DNA of 64,000 nucleotides from Hymenopus coronatus (Eukaryota > Arthropoda > Insecta > Mantodea > Hymenopodidae). Made by a program: the position numbers and the translations under genes. Below the pieces are notes generated by a model. The model had not been told where the DNA came from and did not search any database. It saw nothing but the letters and a program-made list of their open reading frames with translations. The stretch covers positions 284,724,284-284,788,283 of the forward strand of contig CM060900.1 of assembly GCA_030762935.1 (NCBI GenBank). Reading direction: 5' to 3'. This document shows positions 1-13,070 of this stretch, one piece after another. Each line of letters opens with the position of its first letter. The stretch's first letter is position 1.

Positions 1-200
1 TCATTGGATCTTTTTGTACATTTTCTTTCCAAAAGATCTTGACATGAAAATAAAAGTTCAATAGGGAAGATAGTGTAAATAACAACTTGCCAGTATAATT
101 ATTCATATTGATGTGTATCATTGCATCTTTTTGTACATTTTCTTTCCAAAAGATCTTGACATGAAAATAAAAGTTCAATAGGGAAGATAGTGTAAATAAC
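1..200 (+). repeat. 83-bp direct duplication, 117-bp period
   Basis: Bases 1-83 and 118-200 are nearly identical (one visible substitution, GGATC against GCATC), separated by a 34-bp spacer. The first copy touches the window edge, so the array may extend further upstream. No coding content is seen. Confidence 0.9.
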
Positions 201-664
201 AGTCAGTATTAAACAGAGTTCAATTGTATGCCTTGCTGTTGTTGGCAGACAGCAAATAATGTGTAATCTTTTTGAGACTTTGAGAACACAGAAGAACAAA
301 ATAAAATTAATCAGTGGTCTGAATGCTCTTGTAGATACTTAGGAAATATTTAACTTCACTGCCATAAGAAGTACTGAAATATTTCATGATATTTGCATTC
401 TAGAAAGACTTAGGTGTGTATTTTCTATGCTTAGGTTTGGTAAAGAATGCAGTTTAGGTAGAATATTTTGGCAGTGGATAATGCATTTAAAAAAAATTGC
501 ACTTAAGACATGTAATTTCTCTGCTTGTATAATGTGAAAGGGCATGCAGAGTATTGAATCTTTTGCAGTAATAGTATGTATAAAAGGTAGGAAAAGTGTG
601 TGCATGCATGTGAGCATGTTAATGAAAATATGCCTAACTTAGGGTTGGTTGTTGTGTGTGGCAG

Positions 665-760
665 CAGCATGCAGGCTCTGGTGGGGTTATGGCCGAATTA
701 CTTCCGAATCCTCAGTTTGTGCTGACACAGAGGCAGTCCCCCCCGCCTGCTCACCAACAG
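665..760 (+). CDS. spen: split ends (spen) internal coding exon, linker region
   Basis: Predicted internal exon of the SPEN-family transcriptional regulator. An open frame runs between a T/G-rich tract ending in CAG (acceptor at 664, or 3 bases later at 667) and a good donor, CAG|GTAATT, at 761. The peptide contains MAELLPNPQFVLTQ and a Pro/Gln/His tail (SPPPAHQQ), the kind of low-complexity sequence found between the RRMs and the SPOC domain. It ends in phase 0, and the next recognised exon (14197) starts in phase 0. The exon is short and the linker is poorly conserved, so assignment rests on phase, splice sites and collinearity with the SPOC exons. Reading continues open past 760 into the intron to 949, but that tail has no coding character. 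Earlier exons, including those for the RRMs, must lie upstream of base 1. Confidence 0.7.
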
Positions 761-1379
761 GTAATTTATGTAGTTGCTCTTTTGGTGATTGTTTCTATGC
801 CAAGCTTAATCATACTAATGGTGATGGTATTTTTAAGGTTAATATGTAACAGTAATCCTTGTATACAATTATTGTTGTACTATGCTGAAAGACTTCACTT
901 ATGTAATAAACTGTTAGAAGATAAATTGCTGCAAATTTTGGTGCAATAACTGAGGAATGGGTCAGGTTTGTTAGGCATTGATCAGTCATAGCTTTTATAA
1001 ATACACTATTAGCAATGCTTAAAACCTATCATATTTGTTTATTAATATGTGCTTTAATTAAAATCATCACCCATTATTTGTTATTTCAATCTGGTAAATG
1101 GTAGACTTAAATTATTCTCTTACATAGATGAGTGCAAGGACTAATTTTGTGCTACACTTTAGTTACTATATAATACCTCCATATTAGATACAATATCATT
1201 AATATATTTTAAGCACCTTCACGTGCTTATTAGTTTTGTAAAACTAACTTTTACATCTTTATCACATCTAAAATAGCATTCCTACAGAAATGAACTCCTG
1301 TACTACAGAGGTATCATTGTTCTTGTCCTAAAATTGATAAGGAATTGCAGAGCCTGGCACATAATGTGTAATATTGTTA

Positions 1380-1565
1380 ATCAAATTTTGTCTTACTGCT
1401 GGTGAAAAAAAGGTATTTATCATGAAGTGATGAGTTTTGGATAAAACAGTGGCGGCATTCAGGGGAAGCAACCAAAGCACTGGCAACTGAAATAAAAATA
1501 AGAATTGAACTGGGACTTTTTGTCACAAGACTAGCATACTAACACGACTGAATGACACGGAGACA
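1380..1565 (-). repeat. tRNA-derived SINE head, antisense
   Basis: Read on the minus strand, the segment has a tRNA-like order. A box-A-like stretch (GTGTTAGTATGCTAGTC) is followed about 25 bases later by a box-B-like stretch (CCCAGTTCAATTC, plus-strand 1502-1514). This is the spacing of an RNA polymerase III internal promoter. The cloverleaf is not intact and a non-tRNA body follows, so a SINE relic is more likely than a tRNA gene. The limits are approximate. Confidence 0.5.
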
Positions 1566-4500
1566 AACAACATCCAAATGTAATAATAATATATGTCATT
1601 ATTTATAATCACATAGATGTTGAATAATATCTAGATAAATCGTAACCCTACTCCTGTACATAAAGATCTAATACGTTACATTACCAACAACAATTGTAAG
1701 CCAGTTGAAGTAACTTCCCTCTTGCTTCAACTAAGCAGCGAGAACTTCTTGCACGTGCACCTATGAAGATCACAGGCCATATTCATGTTTCTCTGCTCCA
1801 GAGAACCAAGCTTCAGAGAGGAGTTAACAGTAATTACGAAACATAGAGTGTCAGTCTAGGTAAAATGCATTTGAGAAACAGTCAAACAAAAACTTTCTGT
1901 TAATCATCTAAGATCATCTGTATCTAAAGCTGCTTTTAGAGATAGCAGAATAGAAATTGCTCTTGATGATTAGCTTAAAATGAAATATACACAATCAAAA
2001 ATGCGGAAACAATGGGGGAAAAAAACAAGACTGGGCCTTTCAAGGAAATGGTCAAGGAGCAAATTCTATTAATCAAGGCAATTGTGTGGAACTGTTGCAA
2101 TATGATCCTCTTTTAGCGCAGTACCTGCTTAGAAACCTCTATTGTGTTTAAAGGATTTTATAATTGAGTTCAAAATGACATAATACAAGCCGTGGTTTTG
2201 ACAGTTTTGCCAACTATAAAACATAACATTGTGAATATTCCTCTTGTTCAACACAATGGACTTACTTGTCAAGTTTGGTAAATACCATGAACAGGAAAAT
2301 CACTCAAGTTTGTAACATGCTATGTTAGAACACCCTCAGGAAATTTATTCAGATATTTTAGTACCAGCAGAAGATTTCAAATTTGTTTTTCTCTTTGAAA
2401 TTTGTTTTCTCTTAAAAATATTTGACAGAATATTCGTTTTTATAGATGAGTTGTGTAAATTACTTCAAAACAACTTTCAGTAGAGCATTTAAAAAAACTT
2501 GCCATTCAATAGCAGCATTACATAATAACAGAACAGATTTTCTAATAAACTGTGTCTCAATTAGAAGTCTTTAAAGAGGAAAGTATTGAATATAAACTTC
2601 TCTACTCTGAGGTGTTTGATAACATTGGTAAATGAAGAGTAGAAATGTCAAGTGCCATTCTTAATTTTTTTGGCTTTTTTCCACAAGAACGTTTCACGTG
2701 GCCAGGTTCATATTCCTATTCATATTTCAAGTGCCAATTCACGGATTAATTAGTTCAATGACTCCTTAATAGATAGCATAGGTCTAAGTTCCAAGCAGTG
2801 ATGCCACCTGGCATTCCAAGTGCCAGCATGCCAGTCAAATTTTTGACTGTTGAGTTGTGACCGCTGGATGCACGGTCATACATTACTAGGTGTTAATTTT
2901 GCAGTAAATAATAAAATGTTTACATAGGTTGATATAGTCAGCTAAAGCTTTAAATCCTTTTCATGCAGTTCCAATGGAAGAAAGTGATTTCTTTGATTTG
3001 AAGGATGTTGCTGACCCCCTGATAACATTAAACAAGTACACAATGTTAAAAGTGTCACAATCTTATCCCTCTCAAATAGCTATGAAAATCACTTACTCAA
3101 AATTAGAATAGTGGAAGGTAGTTAATGTTTTAAAGAGAGGAAAATCAGCAGTTGATATAAAGCAAACTCTACTTCAGTTGAAAGATTGACTGCATTGAGA
3201 AAGATCTCTGAACTGTTTTGCCATTCCTTCCTGAAGAACATAGAGAGTTTTGTGAGACATTGCTTTCAACCCCAGAGTAAGGGGTAAACAACTCAATCAG
3301 TCTTCCTTTCAGTGTTTTGAGGTAACAAAACATGAATACTGCATTGCTTTTGAATTTTTGTAAACAAAATTACTGTTTTGTACTTTTCTCCTTAATGGAT
3401 ACATAGTGCTTAGGAAAATGTTAACGTTACTACAAATAATTTTTTGTATTATTTCTCTCAGAATCCTTCAATAAAATATAACAACAGTTTGATTGGCATT
3501 TGTAACTGACTTTTCCACCATATAACACATAGAACATTCTTATTATCACTACCCTTTTTTGTCCTTCACCATTGTATTTTTGGCATATCATTTGTATACA
3601 AAATAATTTTGTAGTATGAAACTGCTCTCACACTGATTTTAGGCATAATAAGTTATATACAAACATATATAGATGGTTTTTGCAATGTTTGACATTTCCA
3701 CCCTTCAACTGTTTGCATGTAAGATTTTAAGATTATTCTAAATTGAGAATTTTCAGCATATTGCCACACAAAAATTAAGTACCAATTCCTTAAAACCATT
3801 CAAAGTGTTTTACATACATATAGAAAGTACTTTGATGCCATTTGATTGGAAAGTGAACTGACTGCAGTGTTTAGTACAAGAGTTTAGAGACTGCTTCTGT
3901 GGTCGTGTGGTCAGCGAGCTTTCTCACAGAGAGGTTTACTTCCAGGCTGGGGTGTGAAATTTTAGTTTAACCAGAATTATCCCTATGCCCCACTGAATCT
4001 TATAGTATGTATGTGAGAGTGAATCTGCGTATATTTGAAGAAAGGAAAATTATTACAAATCCAACATTAAAGACCCTACAATCAGCAAGTTGTTTCTAAA
4101 GCAAAGCCCTTGATATGACCATAGGTGTTAAAGGGAGCCATATGAGTAAATAAAGTAAAAAAAAAAAGGAGTTTAGAAGTAAAATCATGAATGAACTTTA
4201 ACTAATGATCACTAATTCAATGCTAAAACAGAATTTCCAGCAGTTTAAAATGTTAGTCTCATTCTGTGTAAGTAACAATTTCTGGGAGTATATTTTCACT
4301 AGAAAGTTCATTTTCGGCTCTGAAGAGAATAAAAAATTTCTCTGAATTCTACTGGAGAAGATATTAAGAGACTTTCTCATTTTTTAATCATTTCAACTGA
4401 AGCTCGCTTACTAAGTAAAGTAAGGAAAAGGAACAGTTAAAAAAAAAAACAGAAAATTAATGAATTTGCTTCCCCGGAAAGAAGAATGGGTTTTCAATTC

Positions 4501-4881
4501 TTGATCTTACAGTTGTAACTAACAAAGTGTCAAAAGTGAATTTAAATTCCGAATTGAGTTATTTTCTGTTAAGTCTTACTTAAGGTAGCTTTATTAAGTA
4601 TACTATTTCAGTAACTATTGTTTCAATTAAATCGTTCCAGTGAGTGGAGATTTTTATTTTTAATATGTATACCTTTAATTTTAACTTCTGTCAGTTGTGT
4701 TTTTATCTCTAATGGTTATTCCTTTAATTTATATTATTGCTGGTTCTAATTTTATCAAAGCAATCCTGTTCCTTGAATTATTAATGTTTACCTTAAACTA
4801 TGATAAGTATTCATTGCTTTGGCTAGCTGAATGATCACCGCACATCACTGGAGTAAAATAATGTGCTACTTACAACTTTAG

Positions 4882-4921
4882 TAAACACACCTAGTTACTT
4901 CTAAACACACCTAGTTACTTC
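4882..4921 (+). repeat. 20-bp tandem duplication
   Basis: The unit TAAACACACCTAGTTACTTC occurs twice in a row without any difference, which suggests a very recent slippage or repair duplication. Confidence 0.9.
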
Positions 4922-7649
4922 TTGATGAGATTTCTTGTAATAGAATTGGACCTCAGATTTGGAGTTAACAGTTATTAGTTGTCTCAGGGCATCCAATGAC
5001 ATCATTTATGTCAGTAATGCTCTGTTGATAATGTGGTGGTGTACTTTGTTTAATATTATTAAAACATGCAGTATCATGTTGACTTCAAAGCCACACAGTT
5101 TTAGTACATTTTTTTAATGAGTTACATTTATGTAGACAAGCAGTACAATGTACAGTGATACAGGATATTTCACAATAATAAACATATTTATTCAAATTGT
5201 ATATGTGTGGAGTCTGTTTTTTAATACTACATCATTTGCAATTAATTAGGGACCAATGCACATGCTGTGTATTATATCCATTGTAAATTGCGCTAGTAGA
5301 AGATAGTTTTGTGGAGGAATGTAAAAGTCGGTCATAATAAATTTATAACAGCATGTCACCAAAGTATTTTGCTGTTACTAATGAAAGCAAATTAAATATT
5401 AATAAAATAGAGTGGAACATTACAGTATTACAATGAAAAGTTAGCTGTGGCCTTCAGTTGTGTACTATTATATGATTTATTTAATAAAGAAAATGCTAAA
5501 AACACTTGTTGAAAAGGGACGACTATATTTACTAAATTTAACCATATAATAGTGTGCTAAAAAGCTGGGGAAACGCTTTGCGACCCTGCACTCACATGTT
5601 GACCATCGGTGTTAGCATAATGACCTCGACCAATGTCGGGTTAATGTACATAAATAAAGGCAATAGCACATTAGTTGTCCTAATACAAAAAAACATTGAA
5701 AATGTCTAATGACCCAAAAATTCATGCAGCTTCACATTCTCCCTTTAAATTGTTGTGGTACATGAAATTACGAGGAGAAATAAATGTTTTATCAAGGATT
5801 TGGCATTTCTTGAAAGGCCTGTTAGAGGATGTAATTATGAGTAAATTTAATTCCTCACTTCCTGTTCTGGTTCCCAAAGTCATGGTTCAAATGTGGTGGA
5901 GGGCAATGGATTTATAAATTTTATTTATTTTTATTTTTTTGTAAACATCCTTAGCATGGCTTCTTTGGAAGGGAAGTAAAGTCAGTGGTCCTGTCGTAGA
6001 CTTAAAGAATGTAAAATAAGCTCAAGCCTGATAAAGAGGTCTCTGAGCAAAATTAAGCAGTCTTTCATGTGCAGTAGAGAATGGTATTGGTAGAACCATA
6101 GCAGTTAAAGAGCATCCATTAATAAAACTCAATTTTATTTCACTTCCTGTGTTTGTAATTCCATAGGTATGGAAACTGGTTCAGATTTCTTTTTGCACTG
6201 TCATACTACTTTTTTCAAGGTTGTGGATGGTTGCTGCAATATCCCAGTATCTATGCGAGTGTTTTAGATTGAAAATAGTATGTGCTCATGTTTTACTTTT
6301 GAAACCAACAGTGGCATCCAGTGAATAAATTTCTTAGGGGTTGCATATGGTAATGATCTTTAACACCACCTTCAATTATAAGGTTTATATCAGTCTTGCT
6401 GGTGTGCTGGAATTTTGATCGAATAACTGATTCTTCAAGGATTAGGAGCTAGTGCAGGGACCATCCAAGCTGGGCTCTCAAATTAATTTGCCAAGACAAT
6501 TTACTTAAGATTGCACATTTAAATAAAATAAATCACTAATCAGTTGCATTGTGTGCCTGTCTTAGCTTGCATTAGGTTGCATTAATGTGGAACAAGACTG
6601 CATTGTAGTATTCAGGTGGCTCAATTCACTCCAGTTATCTTGTTCTTAATATCTTACCTGCCAAGAACATGTAAAATAAAGTTGACCTTATTTTATGTCT
6701 TATCTTCCATCCCTTTTTCATCTCTTTTAAATCACAGTAAAAAATCCTGGACATGTCATATTTAATATACAGACTTTCTACCCAATAAGCAGATTTTTCA
6801 GCAGTCAACTACAGTGAAGTATCATACAGAAAAAGGAGAGAAAAATATAAATTCAATGTTTTTGTCACTAACATGATGTGTTTTACTGACTTATTATGTC
6901 AGTTGAAATGGTTGCTATTTGAACTCAAACCTTATTGTTACATTAAAAGTGTAACTAAATAGTATTAACTTGAGGTTTCTAGGTTTGATTTCCGGAGGAT
7001 GTGGAGAATTAGATGTGGGTATTTCGTCAATAGTAAAGGAATCCATATATTCTGTTTTAAAATCTGTATATTCATAGATAATGACAAAATACCATAGATC
7101 AAAGGTTAAATCCATAAAGTTGGAAGATTGTAAATGAACATGATGTTGCTACTAATCAAAACCTTCTTTCAACATTGAGGATTGTTATACCATTGCTTCT
7201 AACATATTTAGGGGTGACAATGTATTGAGGTAAATCTAAACTTGAAGCCTGAGAAATACTGTGATGCTTCAGATATCTATTCTACAAATAATCACTAACA
7301 TTTAAAAGAACATAAGTGAATATCTCGGAAAAATTAAACTACAAAATTGCATAAATATGGGAATTTTATAAAGTTTGCAGAAGTCTGCCATTTTCTTAAA
7401 TATGATTTTCCCTATCATTTACTGTTTTCAAAATAGATGAAAACTTAAAACACAAAAGTTAATATCGCAAAAATAGTTAAAGCTATGAAAAAACTTGCAT
7501 AATGTATTTTATCAAGTTCTACATATTTTCTTCAGTGGGATTTTCCCTATCCTGTACCTTTCTATATTATACAGAATTATAACAAGTGAAAAAAAGTTTA
7601 GTTTCTCAGAAATATTAAGGTATTCATTCTGTTTATGGTCTTAACACTT

Positions 7650-8160
7650 GTAATACATCAAATTTAATACAAATAATTTGTGGTGCTTTCAGAAAAAATA
7701 TATTTTATATGTAAAGAGTAGTTTTATTTGGGAGAATTTATTTCCTTGTACCCTTAGGGGATGATGATGATGATGATGATGATGACTGGGTGGCCTCTCA
7801 TGAGGCCTTGCACGTAGGCTACCCTTAGGGGATACCTAAATTAAATATGAGCTTTGGTACTTATTCCTGCAACTTTCCAAAATGTTTCTTGTAAACAGTA
7901 ATTTTAGTTAGGAGGATTTATCTGGAAATCTTCACACTAGATCCTTGTAGGATAACTATGAGATTTAGTATTTCTGCAACTTTTAGTTTTTGAGTTATGC
8001 TGTTAACATATATACACACACATACATAGACCTTTTTCAAAAATTCTCTGTTTTGGATACAGGGGACCCCAAAACATGTGTATCTGCTAAAATCTTAGCA
8101 TCAAATTTTTATACAAATGTAACACTTCCTCTGTCTATGGTTCTTTTGGATCAGAGCAGA
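7650..8160 (-). repeat. degenerate antisense copy (E) of the palindrome-headed repeat family
   Basis: The reverse complement of about 8000-8130 reads like the head of the repeats at 46.2 and 47.1 kb: TTTGATGCTAAGATTTTAGC, then GGGGTCCCCTGTATCC, then GAAAAAGGTCTATGTATGTG with a short TG run. The 7890-8000 part matches the ATAACTCAAAAAC and GAAGATTT sections. The palindrome itself is too decayed to recognise. Lower-coordinate sequence (7390-7800) shows related, loosely periodic blocks. Confidence 0.7.
7761..7785 (+). repeat. (ATG)n microsatellite
   Basis: About eight ATG units. The preceding ACCCTTAGGGGAT is repeated again near 7820. Confidence 0.95.
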
Positions 8161-8322
8161 GAAAATAAAAGAGAATTTATTGATACACTGAATGCCAATA
8201 TTCTGGTTTTAAACAGAAGTAACCTTCCAAAAAGTTTTGAACCCAGAATCAACAAACAAAACTCAATATTTTTTTTTAGATTTGGAGATATTTCACTTGA
8301 AAGTTAAGTCCTACCTTTATTA

Positions 8323-8459
8323 ATACTACTACTACTACTACGACGATGATGGTGATGGCGACGACTATTCATCCTTATCCTTCTAATAAATATTAATAAT
8401 TATTGATATACTTATTAATTATATTTTAATATGTTGTTATTATTATTATTATTATTATT
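8323..8459 (+). repeat. trinucleotide microsatellites (ACT)n/(GAT)n and (TTA)n
   Basis: ACT-rich, then interrupted GAT/GAC triplets at 8323-8370, AT-rich sequence, and a clean TTA run at 8436-8459. Confidence 0.9.
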
Positions 8460-9819
8460 CGCCTGAGTCACAACACAAAATTAGCTTAATGCACAAATGG
8501 AGCAAAACTGCATAAATGTTTTCATGAATGTCTTTTCATGATGCTGCTTTCATTATTTGAAGTTCCTTTCAATGGAGTCAGACTGCTGAAAGTGTGTGTT
8601 ACTGAGTGCCAGAACCTTGACAGTGGTGTACTTGAGAATCTCACACCTTCACTATGAATGTTGAGTGTTTACCTTTTTAATTTTTAAATATTATCACTGA
8701 GGATTGTACAGCTATATGAAGAGCACACAAAATCCATCTGCTCCCCCCACCCCATTTTCATTTCTTTGGGCAAAAATCTGATGTTTAAATAGATAGGTTC
8801 CAATAGTAGACAGTTGCACTTTAACATTAATGCCAAAGGTTAATTTGACAAACAGCGTCAAAATTTATTGCAAAGACAGTTCATCACACCTTCATACATC
8901 CTTTTCACCCATCCTTCTCTCAACATGCCTATCGTAGACCTTAATGGGCTGCCTTGAGAGTTTGCATAGCAGCTACAAACCAGTGCCCCTGCAGGTGCTC
9001 AAAAGTAAATGTCACCCGCAGATAATCAAGAAATAAAATTGAAATATAATGTTGAAAATACAATTGGAGGTTTGGGAAAATTACTGGGGGATGTACAAAC
9101 CTGCAATCCCCTTGAGCAGTCATCCCTGGAAACCAGTGACTATCCAAGACTACACTTTTAGCAATTAAACTCAAAACTGATTTTAATGTCCTATGCCAGG
9201 GAGGGAGGGGAAAAAAAAAAAAAAGGGAATTTGAACTCTGAAACCAGAGTGTTGAATTATGGTTTGTGATCATCTATGGTGTAATCTGAATTGTTGGATG
9301 TCAAGCATAACTTAAAATACTGGGGGGCAAATAGACTAAATATTTCAGGAGACATGCTCATTAAATATAGGCAGCAGCATACATGCTATGAATGTTTTTA
9401 GTTCTTGACAATAGGTAGTGGAATAGTACCGCTATATCTTTACAGCAACTAAAAGTGAAGCAAGTATGGAAATAAAACAGGTTCGGTCCACCTGCAGAAG
9501 TACCTTAGTACAAGGAGATTTACTCACCCCATTTTAATAGAAATAAATCAATCTGCTTTTCATTTATCCGGGTGTTTCAAACAGCATTCATTAATTTTTT
9601 AAAATGTCTTCAAATTACAGCATTTAGCTCAGAAAGTACTGAAACCACCAAAATTAATAGAATAAAATCATTTAACAATAGTTGGCTAACAACAAAATCC
9701 AAGACTTAAAGTACTTACACACTTTTAAGTTGCCATTGGGGTATACTATCTCAAAATGATTTTGAGAATGTTATTCTTTACAGTCAATTGGAGACTTCAA
9801 TGTTGTATTGGTATGTTGC

Positions 9820-10115
9820 CATGATAATTCAGTTGGTTAGAGCAGCTGCACAGAAGGCAGAAGATTCATGGCTCAAATTCAAATTAATCCATTCATGTAC
9901 TTTGCTGGGGGGCTCACCCATCATTGTGTAACTTGTGCATTCTGTACAATAACTGATATTTCCATCATCAGCATTTACAACAATTTTATACATGCTGCAT
10001 TACCGATCGGGCTGATTATATCGTCTGTTTTGGTCCTACAAGCCTCCAAGGGATGTCTCTCACTGGCTATTTGTATTGAACTGGCATCAGCAAAAGAAAG
10101 CTCTTGAGTGAATCA
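9820..10115 (+). repeat. tRNA-derived SINE-like element
   Basis: The box-A-like TTCAGTTGGTTAGAGCAG at about 9829 and box-B-like GGCTCAAATTC at about 9870 are spaced as in a tRNA promoter. The stretch between them cannot fold as a proper anticodon arm and a long non-tRNA body follows, so this is a SINE head rather than a tRNA. The 3' end is not defined. Confidence 0.5.
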
Positions 10116-12499
10116 TAGAAGCTGCCAAACTTTCACTACTCCATGAGCGGCAGAGCAATAACAATGGCTGATCCATACAAATTAGAAAATGCAAGGCTTT
10201 TGCAATTATTTTTTGAGCATATGGATGTGCCTTCAGATGATATGTTTACTGGTGATAATGAGAAAGAGGAAAATGGGAATGCCTATATATACCAGCTTTA
10301 TCAGACCAACTTTAGTGTCTGCTGTCATAACAACTTACAAATTTGCAAGGGATGTGATATATAATGTTCCATTTCAAGCACAATGCTCATCTGTAGACCC
10401 TTCAACAGGTAGGCATTTTTGTGAAAATCCCAAAGAAGCATAAGTTGTCATAAATACATAAAAAAGTAATTTTTGATAAAAAAAATTGTATTTCTGAGCA
10501 AATAGTTCAATAAAAATGGTACGTCAATGGTTTAAAAAGTGGTATTGGATTTTTCAGTCTGATTTTACTTTTTTAACACTCAGAAATATTGATTTACCTG
10601 ATGACACATTGTATACAGAGCAAAGAAAACCATACACATCCAATTGTAGAGCAGAAAGACAATACCAAACTAAGCATGTTTGGGAGCATGGATTTGTAGA
10701 TGCAGTATAGCAACAGAAGCACTGCATGAACATAATTGAAATCTGACTTTATAATGTATCTTTATTTGGTGGTCAAAATAAAATATAACCCCAAGACAAA
10801 TGTGTCATGTTGTTAGGCTGACCAGTTCAAAATTTTCAAAAACAGAACATTTTAAGTAAAAAAGTAGGATATTTTGAAGGAAAAAAATTGACAACACATT
10901 TAATTCCTTTTATTTACTGAAAACAAAACTACAGTTTGTTGTGAAGTAAGATGTCACCGTACAAGAAAAAGATAAACTTTTAATCATGCACTATGTTCAT
11001 TTGTTTTAAGGTGACAATCCAAAACTTATCACACTCTATAAACAAAATATGAGAAACAAAACTAGAGCAGGAACCAGTAATCAATTTGAACGTCATATTC
11101 TGTTATGATTGTTGTATCAGTTAACCATGATCAGGGTCAACATATGCTTATTACTAACTGCAAAGTTCCTTTTAAAACAAATAATTTTCACATAGTGACA
11201 GAAGATTACTATTGACTTTAGATATTATCTTTTGTACTGTATTTCAACATTTGATACATTACGTTGCTGAAATACAGAAAGCTGGACAGTTTGGCTTCAT
11301 GGTGAAAAGATGGATGGATGCCTACAAAATACTAAAAGAGTTGGAAATATGACCAGCAAAATCTGTTTGTCTGGTCATTCTAAATGTTGCTAGATTTAGT
11401 GGCAAAGAACTCCAAAGGAACTAAATTTCAGCTTGGTGATTGCTTAGAAAACAATGATACTGCAGAATGTGTTTAATAAAAAGGCAATATAAATAAACTG
11501 AAGATTTGCTTTTTATAAAAATATACTTAAAGCATGATTAAAAGCATCATTTTCTTTTAAGTTTTGGAATTTATTTTAATTATGAAAATAAATTCCTTCG
11601 CACATGAATAAAGCAAGTGGTTCACTCACTGAGATATGCATATTTAAGATAACATGATAAAATTATTTGTGGAGAGCAGAATCAAGTATGAGCTACCTGA
11701 TACTGCTAGCAAGGAGAAGCTAGTTATCTTTTGCAGTATCATTGCTACAAGAATTAATTAAACATGTGTTCCTAAAAATGTTGACCACTAACATTGCCAG
11801 TTCTGTGAATTTTTTATGTAAGCAGCCATATCAGAATTTGGCTTTGGATACCGAAGAGTTTTCTTGAACTTCTTCATGCCTATCTGTATAATGCAAAAAC
11901 TCCTCATTCTTCAGAAGGAGGCTTACTTCTAGGGTCATGAATAGGGACAATGGTGCAGTGCTTTAGAATAAAAAGTTTCTCGCTTGTGCTGTGTTTCTTG
12001 GCCATTCTAAGGGGCAGCTCACGCAAAAGTTTCCTGCTCATGCAGGTTCTGCTCACACAATCTGCTGTCCTAAGTCAGTTTGTTTCATGGCAGCATCATT
12101 CTGCACATTAGTATCTATTTTGCTAAGATGAACAGACAACTTACTCTACAGCAACACTTTGTTTTAAAATGTTAATTTAAAAATTAACAAGCATGCTGCT
12201 CACATAGCATTCTAAATTTCCCTGGTGAAGTGCCACCTTCCAGAACTGCAGTTCAAAGATTGTGAAAAAAAAATATTTTAGTGGTTCATCACAAAATAAA
12301 AAAACAAGAGCGTAAACATATAGGCTTAACAGAGGAAGGATTATACAATATTAGCACTGTTCTAGAATGACCATCAACAAATATCTTCCAAAATTAGAAC
12401 AATTGGAGCTATCAGTGGTATCTGCACACAGTAACAAATTTGTTAAAAATAGAACCATACAGATGTACAGGTGCTCATTGCTAAAAACAAGGTGATCCA

Positions 12500-13070
12500 T
12501 AGCATGCATTCATCATTGTGAATGGTTTTTTCTTTGTTGAATGAAGATTTAAGCAACCTGCAGATTCTGTTCTTTTCCAACAAGACATGGTTCCACCAAA
12601 ATGTTCACATGAACATATATAGCAATTGGTACTGGAGTTCTGAAAATCCACATTGTGTACAAGAATTCCCTCATTATGACAGGAAATGTGGAGTTTGGTG
12701 TGCTTGCAAGACACACAATTGGACCTAGTTTTTATAAGTAGAGGAGAATTCAGAGAGATACTGAAATGACATTTTGATCACATTTTTCAACCACTACTCA
12801 TACAACAGAGAACTTATGAATGAAATTATTGAAGTGTTTCAAAATGGAGTGATTAGTGTTGGTGTATGGCTGTATCACTCACCAGATCTATGTGATTTTT
12901 ACTTGTTGGGTAGAATAAAATGTTCAAGATAAATTTTGCACAAATGGAACTAAAGGAAAACAGGAATGAAATCAGAAGCACTGTGGCTGAAGTTAATTGT
13001 GTCAAACAGAAATGTGTTTTTCACATATAGTGGTTATTTATATGAGGGAGGATAACATTTACAACGTGCT
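12500..13070 (+). pseudogene. relic of a DDE transposase (Tc1/mariner superfamily, 'DFFLWG' type)
   Basis: Conceptual reading with frameshifts gives LFQQDMVPPKCSHEHI near 12570, corresponding to the second catalytic Asp motif (usually QQDGAPPH). Near 12860 it gives YHSPDLCDFYLLGRIK, corresponding to the third Asp block (RSPDLTPLDFFLWG.VK), then a Glu/Lys-rich tail resembling the ELK..I...V segment. The Gly after the second Asp is replaced and several stops interrupt the reading. No N-terminal helix-turn-helix domain or terminal repeats were found. It is a dead fragment in spen intron 1. Confidence 0.75.

Noticed and set aside
656..949. 97-codon ORF starting upstream of the first spen exon
   Set aside because: Only 665-760 is coding-like. 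The rest reads through the acceptor tract and into the intron after a good donor at 761.
3896..3960. tRNA-like stretch GGTCGTGTGGTCAGCGAGC followed by CTCACAGAGAGG
   Set aside because: Box A is suggestive but no acceptable box B follows, so it is not supported as a SINE or tRNA.
5696..5917. 73-codon ORF rich in Met and Trp
   Set aside because: No recognisable domain or splice context.
10143..10710. Three short ORFs (MSGRAITMADPYKLENARLL and a later frame)
   Set aside because: An acidic segment recalls a transposase N-terminus, but no catalytic block or continuous homology could be recognised.
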